64,000 nt of DNA from contig DASSKK010000106.1 of NCBI GenBank assembly GCA_035690495.1, positions 24,531-88,530 on the forward strand, given 5' to 3'. Positions 39,990 to 49,185 of the stretch are shown piece after piece; the first letter of the stretch is position 1, and each line of letters begins with the position of its first letter. This DNA comes from DASSKK01 sp035690495 (GTDB taxonomy: Bacteria; Actinomycetota; Actinomycetes; Propionibacteriales; Nocardioidaceae). The notes below the pieces were generated by a model. That model ran no database searches, was not told the origin of the DNA, and was given only the letters and a program-made list of their open reading frames with translations. Both the position numbers and the translations under genes were made by a program.

Positions 39990-42332
39990 GTGGCTGATGA
40001 GCGTGTCGCGACTCCGCCCGCGGACGCCCCTGCCCCGCCGTCCCCGCCCAGTGCCCCGGCAGGCCCCGCCGGCCGCAGGATGCGCGCCCGGCTGGCGCGG
40101 ATGGCCACCCGGAGCCAGTCCGGGGAGAACCCGGTGCTCGAGCCGCTGTTCCGGGCGGTGCGCGCCAACCACCCGAAGGCCGACCTCGCGCTGCTGCAGC
40201 GGGCCTACCTGACCGCGGAACGGCTGCACGCCGCCCAGTCCCGCAAGAGCGGCGACCCGTACATCACCCATCCGCTCGCGGTGACCACGATCCTGGCCGA
40301 CATCGGGATGACCGAGCCGACCCTGGTGGCGGCGCTGCTGCACGACACGGTGGAGGACACGCCGTACACCCTCGACGAGCTGCGCAAGGACTTCGGGGAC
40401 GAGGTGGCGGTGCTGGTCGACGGGGTCACCAAGCTCGACCGCGTCAGGCACGGCGACACTGCGCAGGCCGGCACGATCCGCAAGATGATCGTGGCGATGA
40501 GCCGCGACATCCGGGTGCTGGTGATCAAGCTCGCCGACCGGCTCCACAACATGCGCACGCTGCGCTACCTCAAGCAGGACAAGCAGGAGCGGATCGCTCG
40601 CGAGACCCTGGAGATCTATGCCCCGCTCGCGCACCGGCTCGGCATGAACACCTTGAAGTGGGAGCTGGAGGACCTCGCGTTCGCGACGCTGCACCCCAAG
40701 ATGTACGACGAGATCGTCCGGCTGGTCGCCGAGCGGGCACCGTCGCGGGACCAGTTCCTCGCCGAGGTGATCGCCCAGGTGGAGAACGACCTGCGCGGAG
40801 CGAAGATCAAGGCGCTGGTCACCGGCCGCCCCAAGCACTACTACTCGATCTACCAGAAGATGATCGTGCGGGGCCGGGAGTTCTCCGACATCTACGACCT
40901 GGTCGGCATCCGGATCCTCGTCGACACCGACCGCGACGTCTACGCCGCGCTGGGGGTGCTGCACTCGCGGTGGAACCCGGTGCCGGGCCGGTTCAAGGAC
41001 TTCGTGGCGATGCCGAAGTTCAACATGTACCAGTCGCTGCACACCACGGTGATCGGCCACCAGGGCAAGCCGGTGGAGCTGCAGATCCGAACCTTCGCGC
41101 AGCACCGGCGCGCGGAGTACGGCGTGGCCGCCCACTGGAAGTACAAGGAGGACGTGCGCGCGGGCACCGAAGGACGCACGCCCCGGTCGAGCGGCTCTCC
41201 TGACGACACCGTGGACATGTCCTGGGTCCGACAGCTGCTGGACTGGCAGCAGGAGACATCCGACCCGGGCGAGTTCTTGGAGTCTTTGCGCTTCGAGATC
41301 AACTCCGGCGAGGTCTACGTGTTCACCCCGGCCGGGGACGTGGTCGCCCTGCCCACCGGGTCGACCCCGGTCGACTTCGCCTACGCGATCCACACCGAGG
41401 TCGGCCACCGGACCATCGGGGCCCGTGTGAACGGGCGGCTGGTCCCGCTGGAGTCCGTGCTCGACAACGGCGACGTCGTCGAGGTGTTCACCTCCAAGGC
41501 TCCCAACGCGGGGCCCAGCCGGGACTGGCTCGGCTTCGTGAAGTCACCGCGTGCCCGCAACAAGATCCGGCACTGGTTCACCAAGGAGCGGCGCGAGGAG
41601 GCCATCGACCAGGGCAAGGACCAGATCGCCCGGCTGCTGCGCAAGGAGGGCATGCCGCTCAAGCGGGTGCTCACCCACGAGTCGCTCTCCACCGTCGCGG
41701 CCGAGATGCGGCTGGCCGACGTGTCCGCGCTCTACGCCGCGGTCGGTGAGGGCAATCTCGGCGCGCAGGCCGTGGTGCGCCGGGTGATCGCGTTGTACGG
41801 CGGCGAGGAGGGGGCCGCCGAGCACCTCGCCGAAGGCGTCACGATCACCAGCGACCGGGCTCGCGCCAAGCAGCCGTCCGGCGGCGACGCCGGCGTGATC
41901 GTCAAGGGCATCACCGACGTCTGGGTCAAGCTCGCCAAGTGCTGCACCCCGGTGCCCGGCGACACGATCCTCGGCTTCGTGACCCGGGGCTCGGGAGTCT
42001 CGATCCACCGCGCCGACTGCACCAACGCGGTCAGCCTCACCGCACAGCCCGAGCGGCTCGTCGAGGTGGAGTGGGCGCCGACGGCACAGTCGATGTTCCT
42101 GGTGAACATCCAGGTCGAGGCGCTGGACCGGGCCAGGCTGCTCTCGGACATCACCAAGGTGCTCTCCGACGTGCACGTGAACATCCTGTCCGCGACGTTG
42201 CAGACCAGCCGGGACCGGGTGGCCAAGAGCCGGTTCACGTTCGAGATGGCCGATCCCAAGCACCTGGGTCACGTGCTGAAGGCGGTCCGGTCCGTCGACG
42301 GGGTCTTCGACGCCTACCGGGTGACCCAGTAA
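39990..42332 (+). CDS. relA: Bifunctional (p)ppGpp synthetase/hydrolase RelA/SpoT
   Basis: This 780-residue protein has an intact hydrolase HD domain (YITHPLAVTTILADIGMTE, then ALLHDTVEDTPY), a synthetase domain (RFKDFVAMPKFNMYQSLHTT near residue 350), a TGS domain (VYVFTPAGDVVALPTGSTPV), a conserved Cys region (KCCTPVPGDTI) and a C-terminal ACT domain. Both activities look intact. It sets the stringent response. The N-terminal 40 residues are Pro/Ala-rich. The GTG at 39990 fits the frame best. Confidence 0.96.
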   Translation: MADERVATPPADAPAPPSPPSAPAGPAGRRMRARLARMATRSQSGENPVLEPLFRAVRANHPKADLALLQRAYLTAERLHAAQSRKSGDPYITHPLAVTTILADIGMTEPTLVAALLHDTVEDTPYTLDELRKDFGDEVAVLVDGVTKLDRVRHGDTAQAGTIRKMIVAMSRDIRVLVIKLADRLHNMRTLRYLKQDKQERIARETLEIYAPLAHRLGMNTLKWELEDLAFATLHPKMYDEIVRLVAERAPSRDQFLAEVIAQVENDLRGAKIKALVTGRPKHYYSIYQKMIVRGREFSDIYDLVGIRILVDTDRDVYAALGVLHSRWNPVPGRFKDFVAMPKFNMYQSLHTTVIGHQGKPVELQIRTFAQHRRAEYGVAAHWKYKEDVRAGTEGRTPRSSGSPDDTVDMSWVRQLLDWQQETSDPGEFLESLRFEINSGEVYVFTPAGDVVALPTGSTPVDFAYAIHTEVGHRTIGARVNGRLVPLESVLDNGDVVEVFTSKAPNAGPSRDWLGFVKSPRARNKIRHWFTKERREEAIDQGKDQIARLLRKEGMPLKRVLTHESLSTVAAEMRLADVSALYAAVGEGNLGAQAVVRRVIALYGGEEGAAEHLAEGVTITSDRARAKQPSGGDAGVIVKGITDVWVKLAKCCTPVPGDTILGFVTRGSGVSIHRADCTNAVSLTAQPERLVEVEWAPTAQSMFLVNIQVEALDRARLLSDITKVLSDVHVNILSATLQTSRDRVAKSRFTFEMADPKHLGHVLKAVRSVDGVFDAYRVTQ

Positions 42333-42390
42333 CCCGATTCGTCCGCGATCGCCCCGCGGAAATGACCCGCGCAACCGCGGACGAATCGGG
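42333..42390. terminator. Bidirectional terminator between relA and the DUF349 gene
   Basis: CCCGATTCGTCCGCG (42333-42347) is the perfect 15-bp inverse of CGCGGACGAATCGGG (42376-42390). It starts at the base after the relA stop and ends 8 bp before the convergent gene's stop. There is no long T run, so its action may be structural. Confidence 0.7.
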
Positions 42391-42398
42391 GTGGGGCG

Positions 42399-43640
42399 TC
42401 AGCCGGAGAAGTCGGCGGCGGCGCGGCGGGCCATCTCGAGGAAGGAGCGGCGCGAGGCCAGGCTCTCCTCGAGGTCGCTGACGGTGCGCTCGTCGCCCTT
42501 CTCACGTGCACGGGCCAACTGGGACTCGAGATCGGTGCAGGCCTTCTCGAGCTTGCTGACCATGTCGTCGGCGCGCGCCGACTTCTCCGGGTCGGTGCGC
42601 CGCCACTGGTCGTCCTCGACCCCGCGGATCGCCTGCTCCACCTTGCGGAACCGGCCCTCGAGCTCCTTCATCCGGTCCCGGGGGACCTTGCCGGCCGCGT
42701 CCCACCGCTCGGCCAGTGCGCGGAAGGACTCCCGCGCGGCGCGCGCGTCGGTAACCGGAAGCAGCGCCTCGGCCTCGACGAGCAGCGCGTCCTTCTTCTC
42801 CGCGTTCGCCGCGAACTGCCGGTCCTGCTCGGCGTTGACCTCGTCACGGGCGCCGAAGAACTGGTCCTGGGCGGCGCGGAAACGCTTCCACAGCTTGTCC
42901 TCGACACCTCTGGGGGCCGGTCCCGCCGCCTTCCACGAACGCATCAGGTCGCGGTACCTGGTCCCCGTGGGCGCCCAGTCGGTCGAGCCGGCGAGCTCCT
43001 CGGCCTCGGCGACCAGTCTCTCCTTGGTCACCCGCGCCTCCTCGCGTCGTTCGTTCAGCTGCGCGAAGTGCTGCTTGCGGCGCCGGGTGTACGTCGTGCG
43101 GGCGCTGGAGAAGCGCCTCCACAGCACGTCGTCGACCGACTTGGCCAGACGAGGCAGCGCCTTCCAGGCGTCCAGCAGCTCACGCATCCGGTTGGCGCCG
43201 TTGCGCCAGTCCTCTCCCGCGGCGAGCCTCTCGGCCTCCTCGGCGATCTTCTCCTTCTCACCACGCGCCGACTCCAGCTTGCGGGCACGCTCTTCGCGGC
43301 GCTGCTCGGCCTGACCGGCGATCACCTGCTCGATCGCGTCGAGACGGCCTCCCAGGGCGGTCAGGTCGCCGACCGCCTGGGCGTCGGTCAGGTTGCCGCG
43401 GACAGTCCGCAGCGCCCCCTGAGCCTCGTCGGGACTCAGCGTGCCGGCCTTGACGCGCTGCTCGAGCAGGTCGACCTCGAAGCTCAGGTCGTCGAAGCGG
43501 CGCCTGAAGAAGGCAAGCGCCTCTGCGGGGGAGGCGTCGGGCATCTGGCCGACCGCCCGCTCCCCGTCGCCGGTGCGCACGTACACAGTGCCGTCGTCGT
43601 CGACGCGGCCCCAGGGCTCGGAAGCGCCGGGAGTGCTCAC
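42399..43640 (-). CDS. DUF349 domain protein
   Basis: The GTG at 43640 gives 413 residues. After a short beta-rich lead (EPWGRVDDDGTVYVRTG) the protein is charged and helical, with three repeats of about 75 residues centred on WKALPRLAK, WKAAGPAPRG and WDAAGKVPRD, the signature of DUF349. Its role is not established. The small membrane gene upstream overlaps its start by 4 bp. The location beside relA is common in actinobacteria. Confidence 0.9.
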   Translation of the reverse strand: MSTPGASEPWGRVDDDGTVYVRTGDGERAVGQMPDASPAEALAFFRRRFDDLSFEVDLLEQRVKAGTLSPDEAQGALRTVRGNLTDAQAVGDLTALGGRLDAIEQVIAGQAEQRREERARKLESARGEKEKIAEEAERLAAGEDWRNGANRMRELLDAWKALPRLAKSVDDVLWRRFSSARTTYTRRRKQHFAQLNERREEARVTKERLVAEAEELAGSTDWAPTGTRYRDLMRSWKAAGPAPRGVEDKLWKRFRAAQDQFFGARDEVNAEQDRQFAANAEKKDALLVEAEALLPVTDARAARESFRALAERWDAAGKVPRDRMKELEGRFRKVEQAIRGVEDDQWRRTDPEKSARADDMVSKLEKACTDLESQLARAREKGDERTVSDLEESLASRRSFLEMARRAAADFSG

Positions 43641-43822
43641 TGGGTCCCCCCCGGATGCGTGGCGATCCACATCGCGAGCAGGACGACCACCGCGACCACC
43701 AGGACCGCCGTGGCGGCGGCGCGCAGCCGACGGTTCCGCACGTCGCGTCGCGTCCGCCGCACCTGTCGGCGTTCCGCGCTGGCGTGGGCGATCTGCTTGC
43801 GCCGCTGCTTCTTGGTGACCAC
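43637..43822 (-). CDS. Small basic membrane peptide
   Basis: This 61-residue protein has a very basic N-terminal half (TKKQRRKQIAHASAERRQ, then RRTRRDVRNRRLR) and a single C-terminal helix (AVLVVAVVVLLAMWIA). The 4-bp overlap with the DUF349 gene makes it a probable real gene. It would be a C-tail membrane anchor with a nucleic-acid-like basic head. No family is recognised. Confidence 0.6.
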   Translation of the reverse strand: MVTKKQRRKQIAHASAERRQVRRTRRDVRNRRLRAAATAVLVVAVVVLLAMWIATHPGGTQ

Positions 43823-43929
43823 GAGCAGGCAGTCTAGTTAACGACGGCGGCCCTGCCCTAGGTAGGCTGCAACGGTCCCGCACTGCCCAGTCAGAGCCAG
43901 TCACGAACCAGTCGAAGGAGTGTCGCGGG

Positions 43930-44703
43930 TTGCTCATCGCAGGTTTCCCCGCGGGACCGTGGGGCACCAACTGCTACGTCGTGGCCACGGGTCCCGGCGC
44001 CGAGTGCATCGTCGTCGATCCGGGCAAGGACGCTGCCGCCGGCGTCTCGGACGTGGTGCGCGAGCACCGGCTCAAGCCGGTCTCGGTGCTGCTCACCCAT
44101 GGGCACATCGACCACATGTGGTGCGTTGCACCGGTTGCGGGAACCTACGACGCGGCCGCCTACATCCACCCCGAGGACCGGCACCTGCTCACCGACCCGA
44201 TGGCCGGCATGTCGCAGGAGACCGCCGGGATGCTGCTCGGCTCCGAGCTCAGATTCGCCGAGCCCGACGACGTCCGCCCGCTGGCGGACGGGGATGCCAT
44301 CGAGCTCGCCGGCCTGCGCTTCGTCGTCGACCACACGCCCGGCCACACCCGCGGGTCGGTCACGTTCCGGACGCCGTACAACGAGGTCTCGACCAGCGGG
44401 AAGAGCTCGACCGGCGGGGGGTTCGCGGGGGGTGTCCCCCCGCGGGAGGTGATGTTCGCCGGCGACCTATTGTTCGCGGGCTCGATCGGTCGCACCGACC
44501 TGCCCGGCGGCGACCACCCGACGATGCTGCGCAGCCTCGCCGAGAAGGTGCTGACGCTCGACGACGACGTCGCAGTGCTGCCCGGGCACGGCGAGCAGAC
44601 CAGCATCGGACGCGAGCGCGCGACGAACCCGTTCCTGCTCGAGCTGCTGCGCGACGAGAGCGCTGGGAGCCGGATGACGACCGGACAGCGGCGGGGTCTG
44701 TGA
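43930..44703 (+). CDS. Metallo-beta-lactamase-fold hydrolase (glyoxalase II-like)
   Basis: The TTG at 43930 has GAAGGAG upstream and gives 257 residues. The metal motif THGHIDHMW is near residue 57-65, followed by His in VDHTPGHTRGS, Asp in MFAGDLLFAGSIGRTD and a final His in LPGHGEQT. Such proteins hydrolyse thioesters. An insert of about 22 residues (NEVSTSGKSSTGGGFAGG and on) lies between the third His and the Asp and is coded by hairpin-rich, repeat-like DNA. hisS follows after 5 bp. Confidence 0.88.
   Translation: MLIAGFPAGPWGTNCYVVATGPGAECIVVDPGKDAAAGVSDVVREHRLKPVSVLLTHGHIDHMWCVAPVAGTYDAAAYIHPEDRHLLTDPMAGMSQETAGMLLGSELRFAEPDDVRPLADGDAIELAGLRFVVDHTPGHTRGSVTFRTPYNEVSTSGKSSTGGGFAGGVPPREVMFAGDLLFAGSIGRTDLPGGDHPTMLRSLAEKVLTLDDDVAVLPGHGEQTSIGRERATNPFLLELLRDESAGSRMTTGQRRGL
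44383..44447. repeat. Repeat-like insert within the metallohydrolase gene
   Basis: This in-frame stretch begins with GAGGTCTCGACCAG, resembling the ends of the REP-like repeats in hisS and at 56507. It contains the stem GCGGGGGG/CCCCCCGC (44425-44432 with 44436-44443, 3-base loop). It codes a Gly/Ser/Thr-rich loop absent from the usual fold. Confidence 0.5.
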
Positions 44704-44708
44704 GCCCT

Positions 44709-46169
44709 ATGAGCACCCCGCACCCGCTGAGCGGGTTCCCGGAGCTGCTGCCCGCCCAGCGCACGGTCGAGCGTGCCGTGACCGAGTCGCTGTCGCGCAC
44801 CTTCGAGCTGCACGGGTTCGCCAACATCGAGACGCGCGCCGTCGAGCCGCTCGACCGTCTCGCGAAGGGCGGCGAGGTGGACAAGGAGATCTACGTGCTG
44901 CGCCGGCTGCATTCCGAGGAGGGTGACGACACCGTCGGTGGATCCGGCACCCTGGGGATGCACTTCGACCTCACCGTGCCGTTCGCGCGCTACGTGCTCG
45001 AGTTCGCCGGCAAGCTCGAGTTCCCGTTCCGCCGCTACCAGATCCAGCCCGCCTGGCGGGGCGAGCGTCCCCAGGAGGGCCGCTACCGCCAGTTCACCCA
45101 GGCCGACGTCGACGTCGTGGGCCGCGATGTGCTTGATTTCCACCACGACGTCGAGGTCGTCCGGGTGATGATCGAGGCACTTTCCGGGCTCGACTTCCTG
45201 CCTCCGCTGTCGTTCCAGGTCAACAACCGCAAGCTGATCCAGGGCTTCTACCGCGGACTCGGAGTCCCGGACGTGACCACCGCGATCAGGGTCATCGACA
45301 AGCTCGACAAGATGCCCGCCGAGGCTGTCGCGGACCTGCTGGTCGAACAGGCCGGTGCGACCGCCCCGCAGGCAGAGGCGTGCCTGCAGCTGGCGACGAT
45401 CCGGGTCCCCGACACGTCCTTCGTGGAGCGGGTGCGGGCGCTGGGCGTCAGAGACGAGTTGCTGGAGACCGGCCTGGAGGAGCTGGCCGCGGTCGTCGAC
45501 GGGTGCGCCAGCAGTCTCGACAGCGCAGGCGGCGCCCGGAGGGTGAGCCTCGAGGCGAACCTGCGGATCGCCCGCGGCCTGGACTACTACACCGGCACCG
45601 TGCTGGAGATCTTCATGGCCGGTTACGAGCGGCTCAAGTCGGTCGGCGGTGGTGGCCGCTACGACGCGCTGGCCAGCGACGGGAAGACCAGCTACCCCGG
45701 CGTCGGGGTCTCGTTCGGCGTGTCCCGCACGTTGCTGCCGTTGCTGGCCGACGGAGTGGTCGCCGGCAGTCGTGCGGTTCCTTCCGCGGTGCTGGTCGCA
45801 CTGGTCTCCGAGCAGTCACGGGCGCACAGCGACACGATCGCGCAGCGACTGCGGGCCCGTGGAGTGCCGGCCGAGGTAGCCGCCTCGGCGCAGAAGTTCG
45901 GCAAGCAGATCCGCTACGCCGAGCGGCGCGGAATCCCGTACGTGTGGTTCCCGGGCATCGACGGCGCCGCCGACGAGGTCAAGGACATCAGGTCCGGCGT
46001 CCAGGTCGAGGCCGACGCCGGTCGATGGACGCCGCCTGCGGAGGATCTGCGGCCGTCAGTGGTTTCGAGACGGCTCGCCCAGGGGCTCGCCTCCTCAACC
46101 ACCGACGGGGTTTCGACAGGCTCGACGGTTTCGACAGGCTCAACCACCGATGAGGAGCAACAGCAGTGA
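44709..46169 (+). CDS. hisS: Histidine--tRNA ligase
   Basis: The ATG at 44709 gives 486 residues. The class II core has motif 1 around PLSGFPELLPAQRTVER, motif 2 RRYQIQPAWRGERPQEGRYR, the histidine A site RGLDYYTGTVLEIF (about residue 280) and motif 3 GGGGRYDAL. The anticodon domain follows. The last about 35 residues (from VVSRRLAQGLASSTT) are coded by REP-like repeats and are rich in Ser, Thr and Gly; they are not part of the normal enzyme. aspS overlaps the stop by 4 bp. Confidence 0.95.
   Translation: MSTPHPLSGFPELLPAQRTVERAVTESLSRTFELHGFANIETRAVEPLDRLAKGGEVDKEIYVLRRLHSEEGDDTVGGSGTLGMHFDLTVPFARYVLEFAGKLEFPFRRYQIQPAWRGERPQEGRYRQFTQADVDVVGRDVLDFHHDVEVVRVMIEALSGLDFLPPLSFQVNNRKLIQGFYRGLGVPDVTTAIRVIDKLDKMPAEAVADLLVEQAGATAPQAEACLQLATIRVPDTSFVERVRALGVRDELLETGLEELAAVVDGCASSLDSAGGARRVSLEANLRIARGLDYYTGTVLEIFMAGYERLKSVGGGGRYDALASDGKTSYPGVGVSFGVSRTLLPLLADGVVAGSRAVPSAVLVALVSEQSRAHSDTIAQRLRARGVPAEVAASAQKFGKQIRYAERRGIPYVWFPGIDGAADEVKDIRSGVQVEADAGRWTPPAEDLRPSVVSRRLAQGLASSTTDGVSTGSTVSTGSTTDEEQQQ
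46060..46155 (+). repeat. REP-like repeats at the 3' end of hisS
   Basis: One unit runs from GGTTTCGAGACGG to CCTCCTCAACCACCG (about 46061-46103). It is followed by two shorter units beginning GGTTTCGACAGGCTC (about 46109 and 46127) and ending CAACCACCGATGAGG. They add a low-complexity tail to HisS and place the aspS ribosome-binding site just behind. Confidence 0.7.
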
Positions 46170-47965
46170 TCCGCACCCATGACGCCGGCAGCCTGCGCGC
46201 CGCACACGTCGGCGACACCGTCACCCTGGCCGGATGGGTGGCGCGCCGTCGCGACCATGGCGGCGTGGCGTTCATCGACCTGCGCGACGCCTCTGGCGTC
46301 GTCCAGGTGGTGATCCGCGACGAGCAGGTCGCCCACCAGCTGCGCGCCGAGTACTGCCTGAAGGTCACCGGTGAGGTCGCCGCCCGCCCCGAGGGCAACC
46401 AGAACCCACAGCTGCCGACCGGCGAGATCGAGGTGGTCGCCGCAGACCGAGAAGGCGTCGAGGTGCTCAGTGCGGCCGCGGTGCTGCCGTTCCCGGTCGA
46501 CGACGCCGCCTCCCACCATGGCGGCGATGTCGGCGAGGAGGTGCGGCTCGCGCACCGCTACCTGGACCTCCGGCGCTCCGGTCCCGCTGCGGCGATCCGG
46601 TTGCGTTCGCAGGTGAACCGTGCGGCTCGCGACGTACTCCTCGACCAGGGCTTCGTCGAGGTCGAGACGCCCACGCTGACCCGCTCGACGCCGGAGGGAG
46701 CCAGAGACTTCCTGGTGCCCGCCCGGTTGAAGCCTGGCAGCTGGTACGCCCTGCCGCAGAGCCCGCAGCTGTTCAAGCAGCTGCTGATGGTCGGCGGCCT
46801 GGAGCGGTACTTCCAGATCGCCCGCTGCTACCGGGACGAGGACTTCCGCGCCGACCGTCAGCCGGAGTTCACCCAGCTCGACATCGAGATGAGCTTCGTC
46901 GAGCAGGACGACGTGGTCGCCCTCGCCGAGCAGGTGCTGGCCGCGGTGTGGTCCCTGGTGGGTCATGAGCTCGAGACGCCGATCCCTCGGCTCAGCTACG
47001 CCGAGGCGATGGCGCGCTTCGGCACCGACAAGCCCGACCTGCGGATGGGCCTGGAGCTGGTCGAGTGCACCGACTTCTTCAAGGAGACCCCGTTCCGGCT
47101 CTTCAGCCCGCAGTCGGCGCCGTACGTCGGCGCGGTATTGATGCCCGGTGGCGCGGACCAGCCGCGCAAGCAGCTCGACGCCTGGCAGGACTGGGCCAAG
47201 CAGCGCGGGGCGAAGGGACTGGCCTACGTGCTCGTCGGCGCGGACGGCGGGCTCGGCGGGCCGGTCGCGAAGAACCTCTCCGAGCCCGAGCGCGCGGGAC
47301 TGGCCGAACATGTCGGCGCGCGGCCCGGGGACTGCATCTTCTTCGCGGCCGGGCCGGTCAAGTCCTCGCGGGCGCTGCTCGGCGCGGCCCGGTTGGAGAT
47401 CGGCCGCCGCAAGAACCTGCTCGACGAGTCTGCGTGGAGCTTCGTGTGGGTCGTCGACGCCCCGCTGTTCGAGCCCGCCGCCGAATCGACGGCGGCCGGT
47501 GACGTGGCCGTCGGCTCGGGCGCCTGGACAGCGGTGCACCACGCGTTCACCTCGCCCAAGCCGGAGTGCCTGGACAGCTTCGACACCGATCCGGCCTCGG
47601 CGCTCGCCTACGCCTACGACATCGTCTGCAACGGCAGCGAGATCGGCGGCGGCTCGATCCGTATCCATCGCGAGGACGTGCAGAAGCGCGTCTTCGCGGT
47701 GATGGGGCTGTCCGAGACCGAGGCGCAGGAGAAGTTCGGCTTCCTGCTGGAGGCGTTCAAGTATGGCGCGCCCCCGCACGGCGGCATCGCGTTCGGCTGG
47801 GACCGGATCTGCGCGTTGCTGTCGGGCAGCGACTCGATCCGTGACGTGATCGCGTTCCCGAAGACCGGCGCCGGCTACGACCCGCTCACCGCCGCGCCGG
47901 CGCCGATCACCGCGGCCCAGCGCAAGGAAGCCGGTGTCGACGCCGTCCCCGACGCTTCGGCGTAG
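46166..47965 (+). CDS. aspS: Aspartate--tRNA ligase
   Basis: This 599-residue class IIb synthetase of bacterial type has an N-terminal OB-fold (AGWVARRRDHGGVAFIDLRD), motif 2 YRDEDFRADRQPEFTQLDIE near residue 220, the bacterial GAD insertion and motif 3 HGGIAFGWDRICAL near residue 537. It charges tRNA-Asp; whether it also charges tRNA-Asn cannot be told from here. The GTG start overlaps the hisS stop. Confidence 0.96.
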   Translation: MIRTHDAGSLRAAHVGDTVTLAGWVARRRDHGGVAFIDLRDASGVVQVVIRDEQVAHQLRAEYCLKVTGEVAARPEGNQNPQLPTGEIEVVAADREGVEVLSAAAVLPFPVDDAASHHGGDVGEEVRLAHRYLDLRRSGPAAAIRLRSQVNRAARDVLLDQGFVEVETPTLTRSTPEGARDFLVPARLKPGSWYALPQSPQLFKQLLMVGGLERYFQIARCYRDEDFRADRQPEFTQLDIEMSFVEQDDVVALAEQVLAAVWSLVGHELETPIPRLSYAEAMARFGTDKPDLRMGLELVECTDFFKETPFRLFSPQSAPYVGAVLMPGGADQPRKQLDAWQDWAKQRGAKGLAYVLVGADGGLGGPVAKNLSEPERAGLAEHVGARPGDCIFFAAGPVKSSRALLGAARLEIGRRKNLLDESAWSFVWVVDAPLFEPAAESTAAGDVAVGSGAWTAVHHAFTSPKPECLDSFDTDPASALAYAYDIVCNGSEIGGGSIRIHREDVQKRVFAVMGLSETEAQEKFGFLLEAFKYGAPPHGGIAFGWDRICALLSGSDSIRDVIAFPKTGAGYDPLTAAPAPITAAQRKEAGVDAVPDASA

Positions 47966-48134
47966 CACTTTCGATGGACGTATCGGCCCCTAAGCCTTAT
48001 CAATTCGTTACCTGACGGGGGCCGAAGTTTACCCACCCGTCGTTTAGAGTCTCCTCGGCTCGGCTGGTTCCGGCGTGACCTGCCCTACCGGGAGAGTCGT
48101 GATCGAGGACCGGGCCTTGACCGGAAAGGTGGCC

Positions 48135-49130
48135 ATGGGAGTCCAGCCCACTGAGCTCTCCGAGCAGGACGTCTCCGTCGAACCGGAGGTCGTCAGGCAG
48201 GGGATCGCGGGTCGTTCGCCGACGCAGATCGCGTTCGACAGGCTCAAGAAGGACAAGATCGCGCTGGCGTGTGCGGTGATCGTGCTGATCTTCGTGATCA
48301 TCGCGATCTTCGCGGGCCTGCTCAGCGATCTGTTCGGGGTCAAGCAGGGCGCAGGTACCGTGAACGACACCGACAACCTCGGCTTCCCCGTGGTCGGCCC
48401 TCCCTACCACGGCTTCACCTGGAAGCACCCCCTTGGCCTGATGCCGCGCACGGGCGACGACCTGCTCGCCGAGTGGTTCTACGGCGCGCGGACCTCCTTG
48501 ATCGTGGCCACGATCTCGACGATCGGCTCGACGATCATCGGCATTGTGATCGGCCTGGTCTCCGGGTTCAGCACCGGCTGGGTGGACCGGGTGATCCAGT
48601 TCTTCATCGACGTTTTCCTCTCCCTGCCGTTCATCCTGGTCGCGCTGTCGATGGCCCCGATCATCGTCAGCCGGTTCGCCAGCCAGCCGAAGGCGCTGGA
48701 GTTCTGGCAGTTCGTCTCCCTGCTCCTGGTGCTGACGATCTTCGGCTGGATGATCCTGGCCCGCCTGGTTCGCGGCGAGGTGCTGTCGCTGCGCGAGCGC
48801 GAGTTCATCCAGGCGGCCCGGGTGATCGGCGTGCCGACCAGACGGATCCTCTACAAGGAGCTGCTGCCGAACCTGATGGCCCCCATCATCGTGTCGATCT
48901 CGCTGGGCCTGCCGGCCTTCGTCACCGCCGAGGCCGGCTTCGCCTACCTGGGCATCGGCGTGGTCGGCATCCCGTCGTGGGGGCAGACGATCAACCAGGC
49001 CGTCACCTACTTCGACACCTATCCCCTGTTCTTGTACGCCCCCGTCGTGGGGGTCTGCCTGCTCGTGATCACGCTCAACCTCCTAGGCGACGCGGTCCGC
49101 GACGCCTTCGACCCCAAGACTCGCCGGTGA
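48135..49130 (+). CDS. Oligopeptide ABC transporter permease (OppC-like)
   Basis: This 331-residue protein has an N-terminal helix (IALACAVIVLIFVIIAIFAG) and a permease domain with five helices. The EAA loop EREFIQAARVIGVPTRRILY is near residue 225-245 and a terminal FDPKTRR is typical of OppC/DppC. The start is chosen at the ATG 48135 behind AAAGGTGG; a GTG at 48099 is possible. It is the first gene of a five-gene transporter set with the binding protein, second permease and two ATPases downstream. Confidence 0.9.
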   Translation: MGVQPTELSEQDVSVEPEVVRQGIAGRSPTQIAFDRLKKDKIALACAVIVLIFVIIAIFAGLLSDLFGVKQGAGTVNDTDNLGFPVVGPPYHGFTWKHPLGLMPRTGDDLLAEWFYGARTSLIVATISTIGSTIIGIVIGLVSGFSTGWVDRVIQFFIDVFLSLPFILVALSMAPIIVSRFASQPKALEFWQFVSLLLVLTIFGWMILARLVRGEVLSLREREFIQAARVIGVPTRRILYKELLPNLMAPIIVSISLGLPAFVTAEAGFAYLGIGVVGIPSWGQTINQAVTYFDTYPLFLYAPVVGVCLLVITLNLLGDAVRDAFDPKTRR

Positions 49131-49185
49131 ACCAGTCGCCGACCGAGAGCAGCATCGACCAGCCGAGAAAGGTGGGTACACCTAG

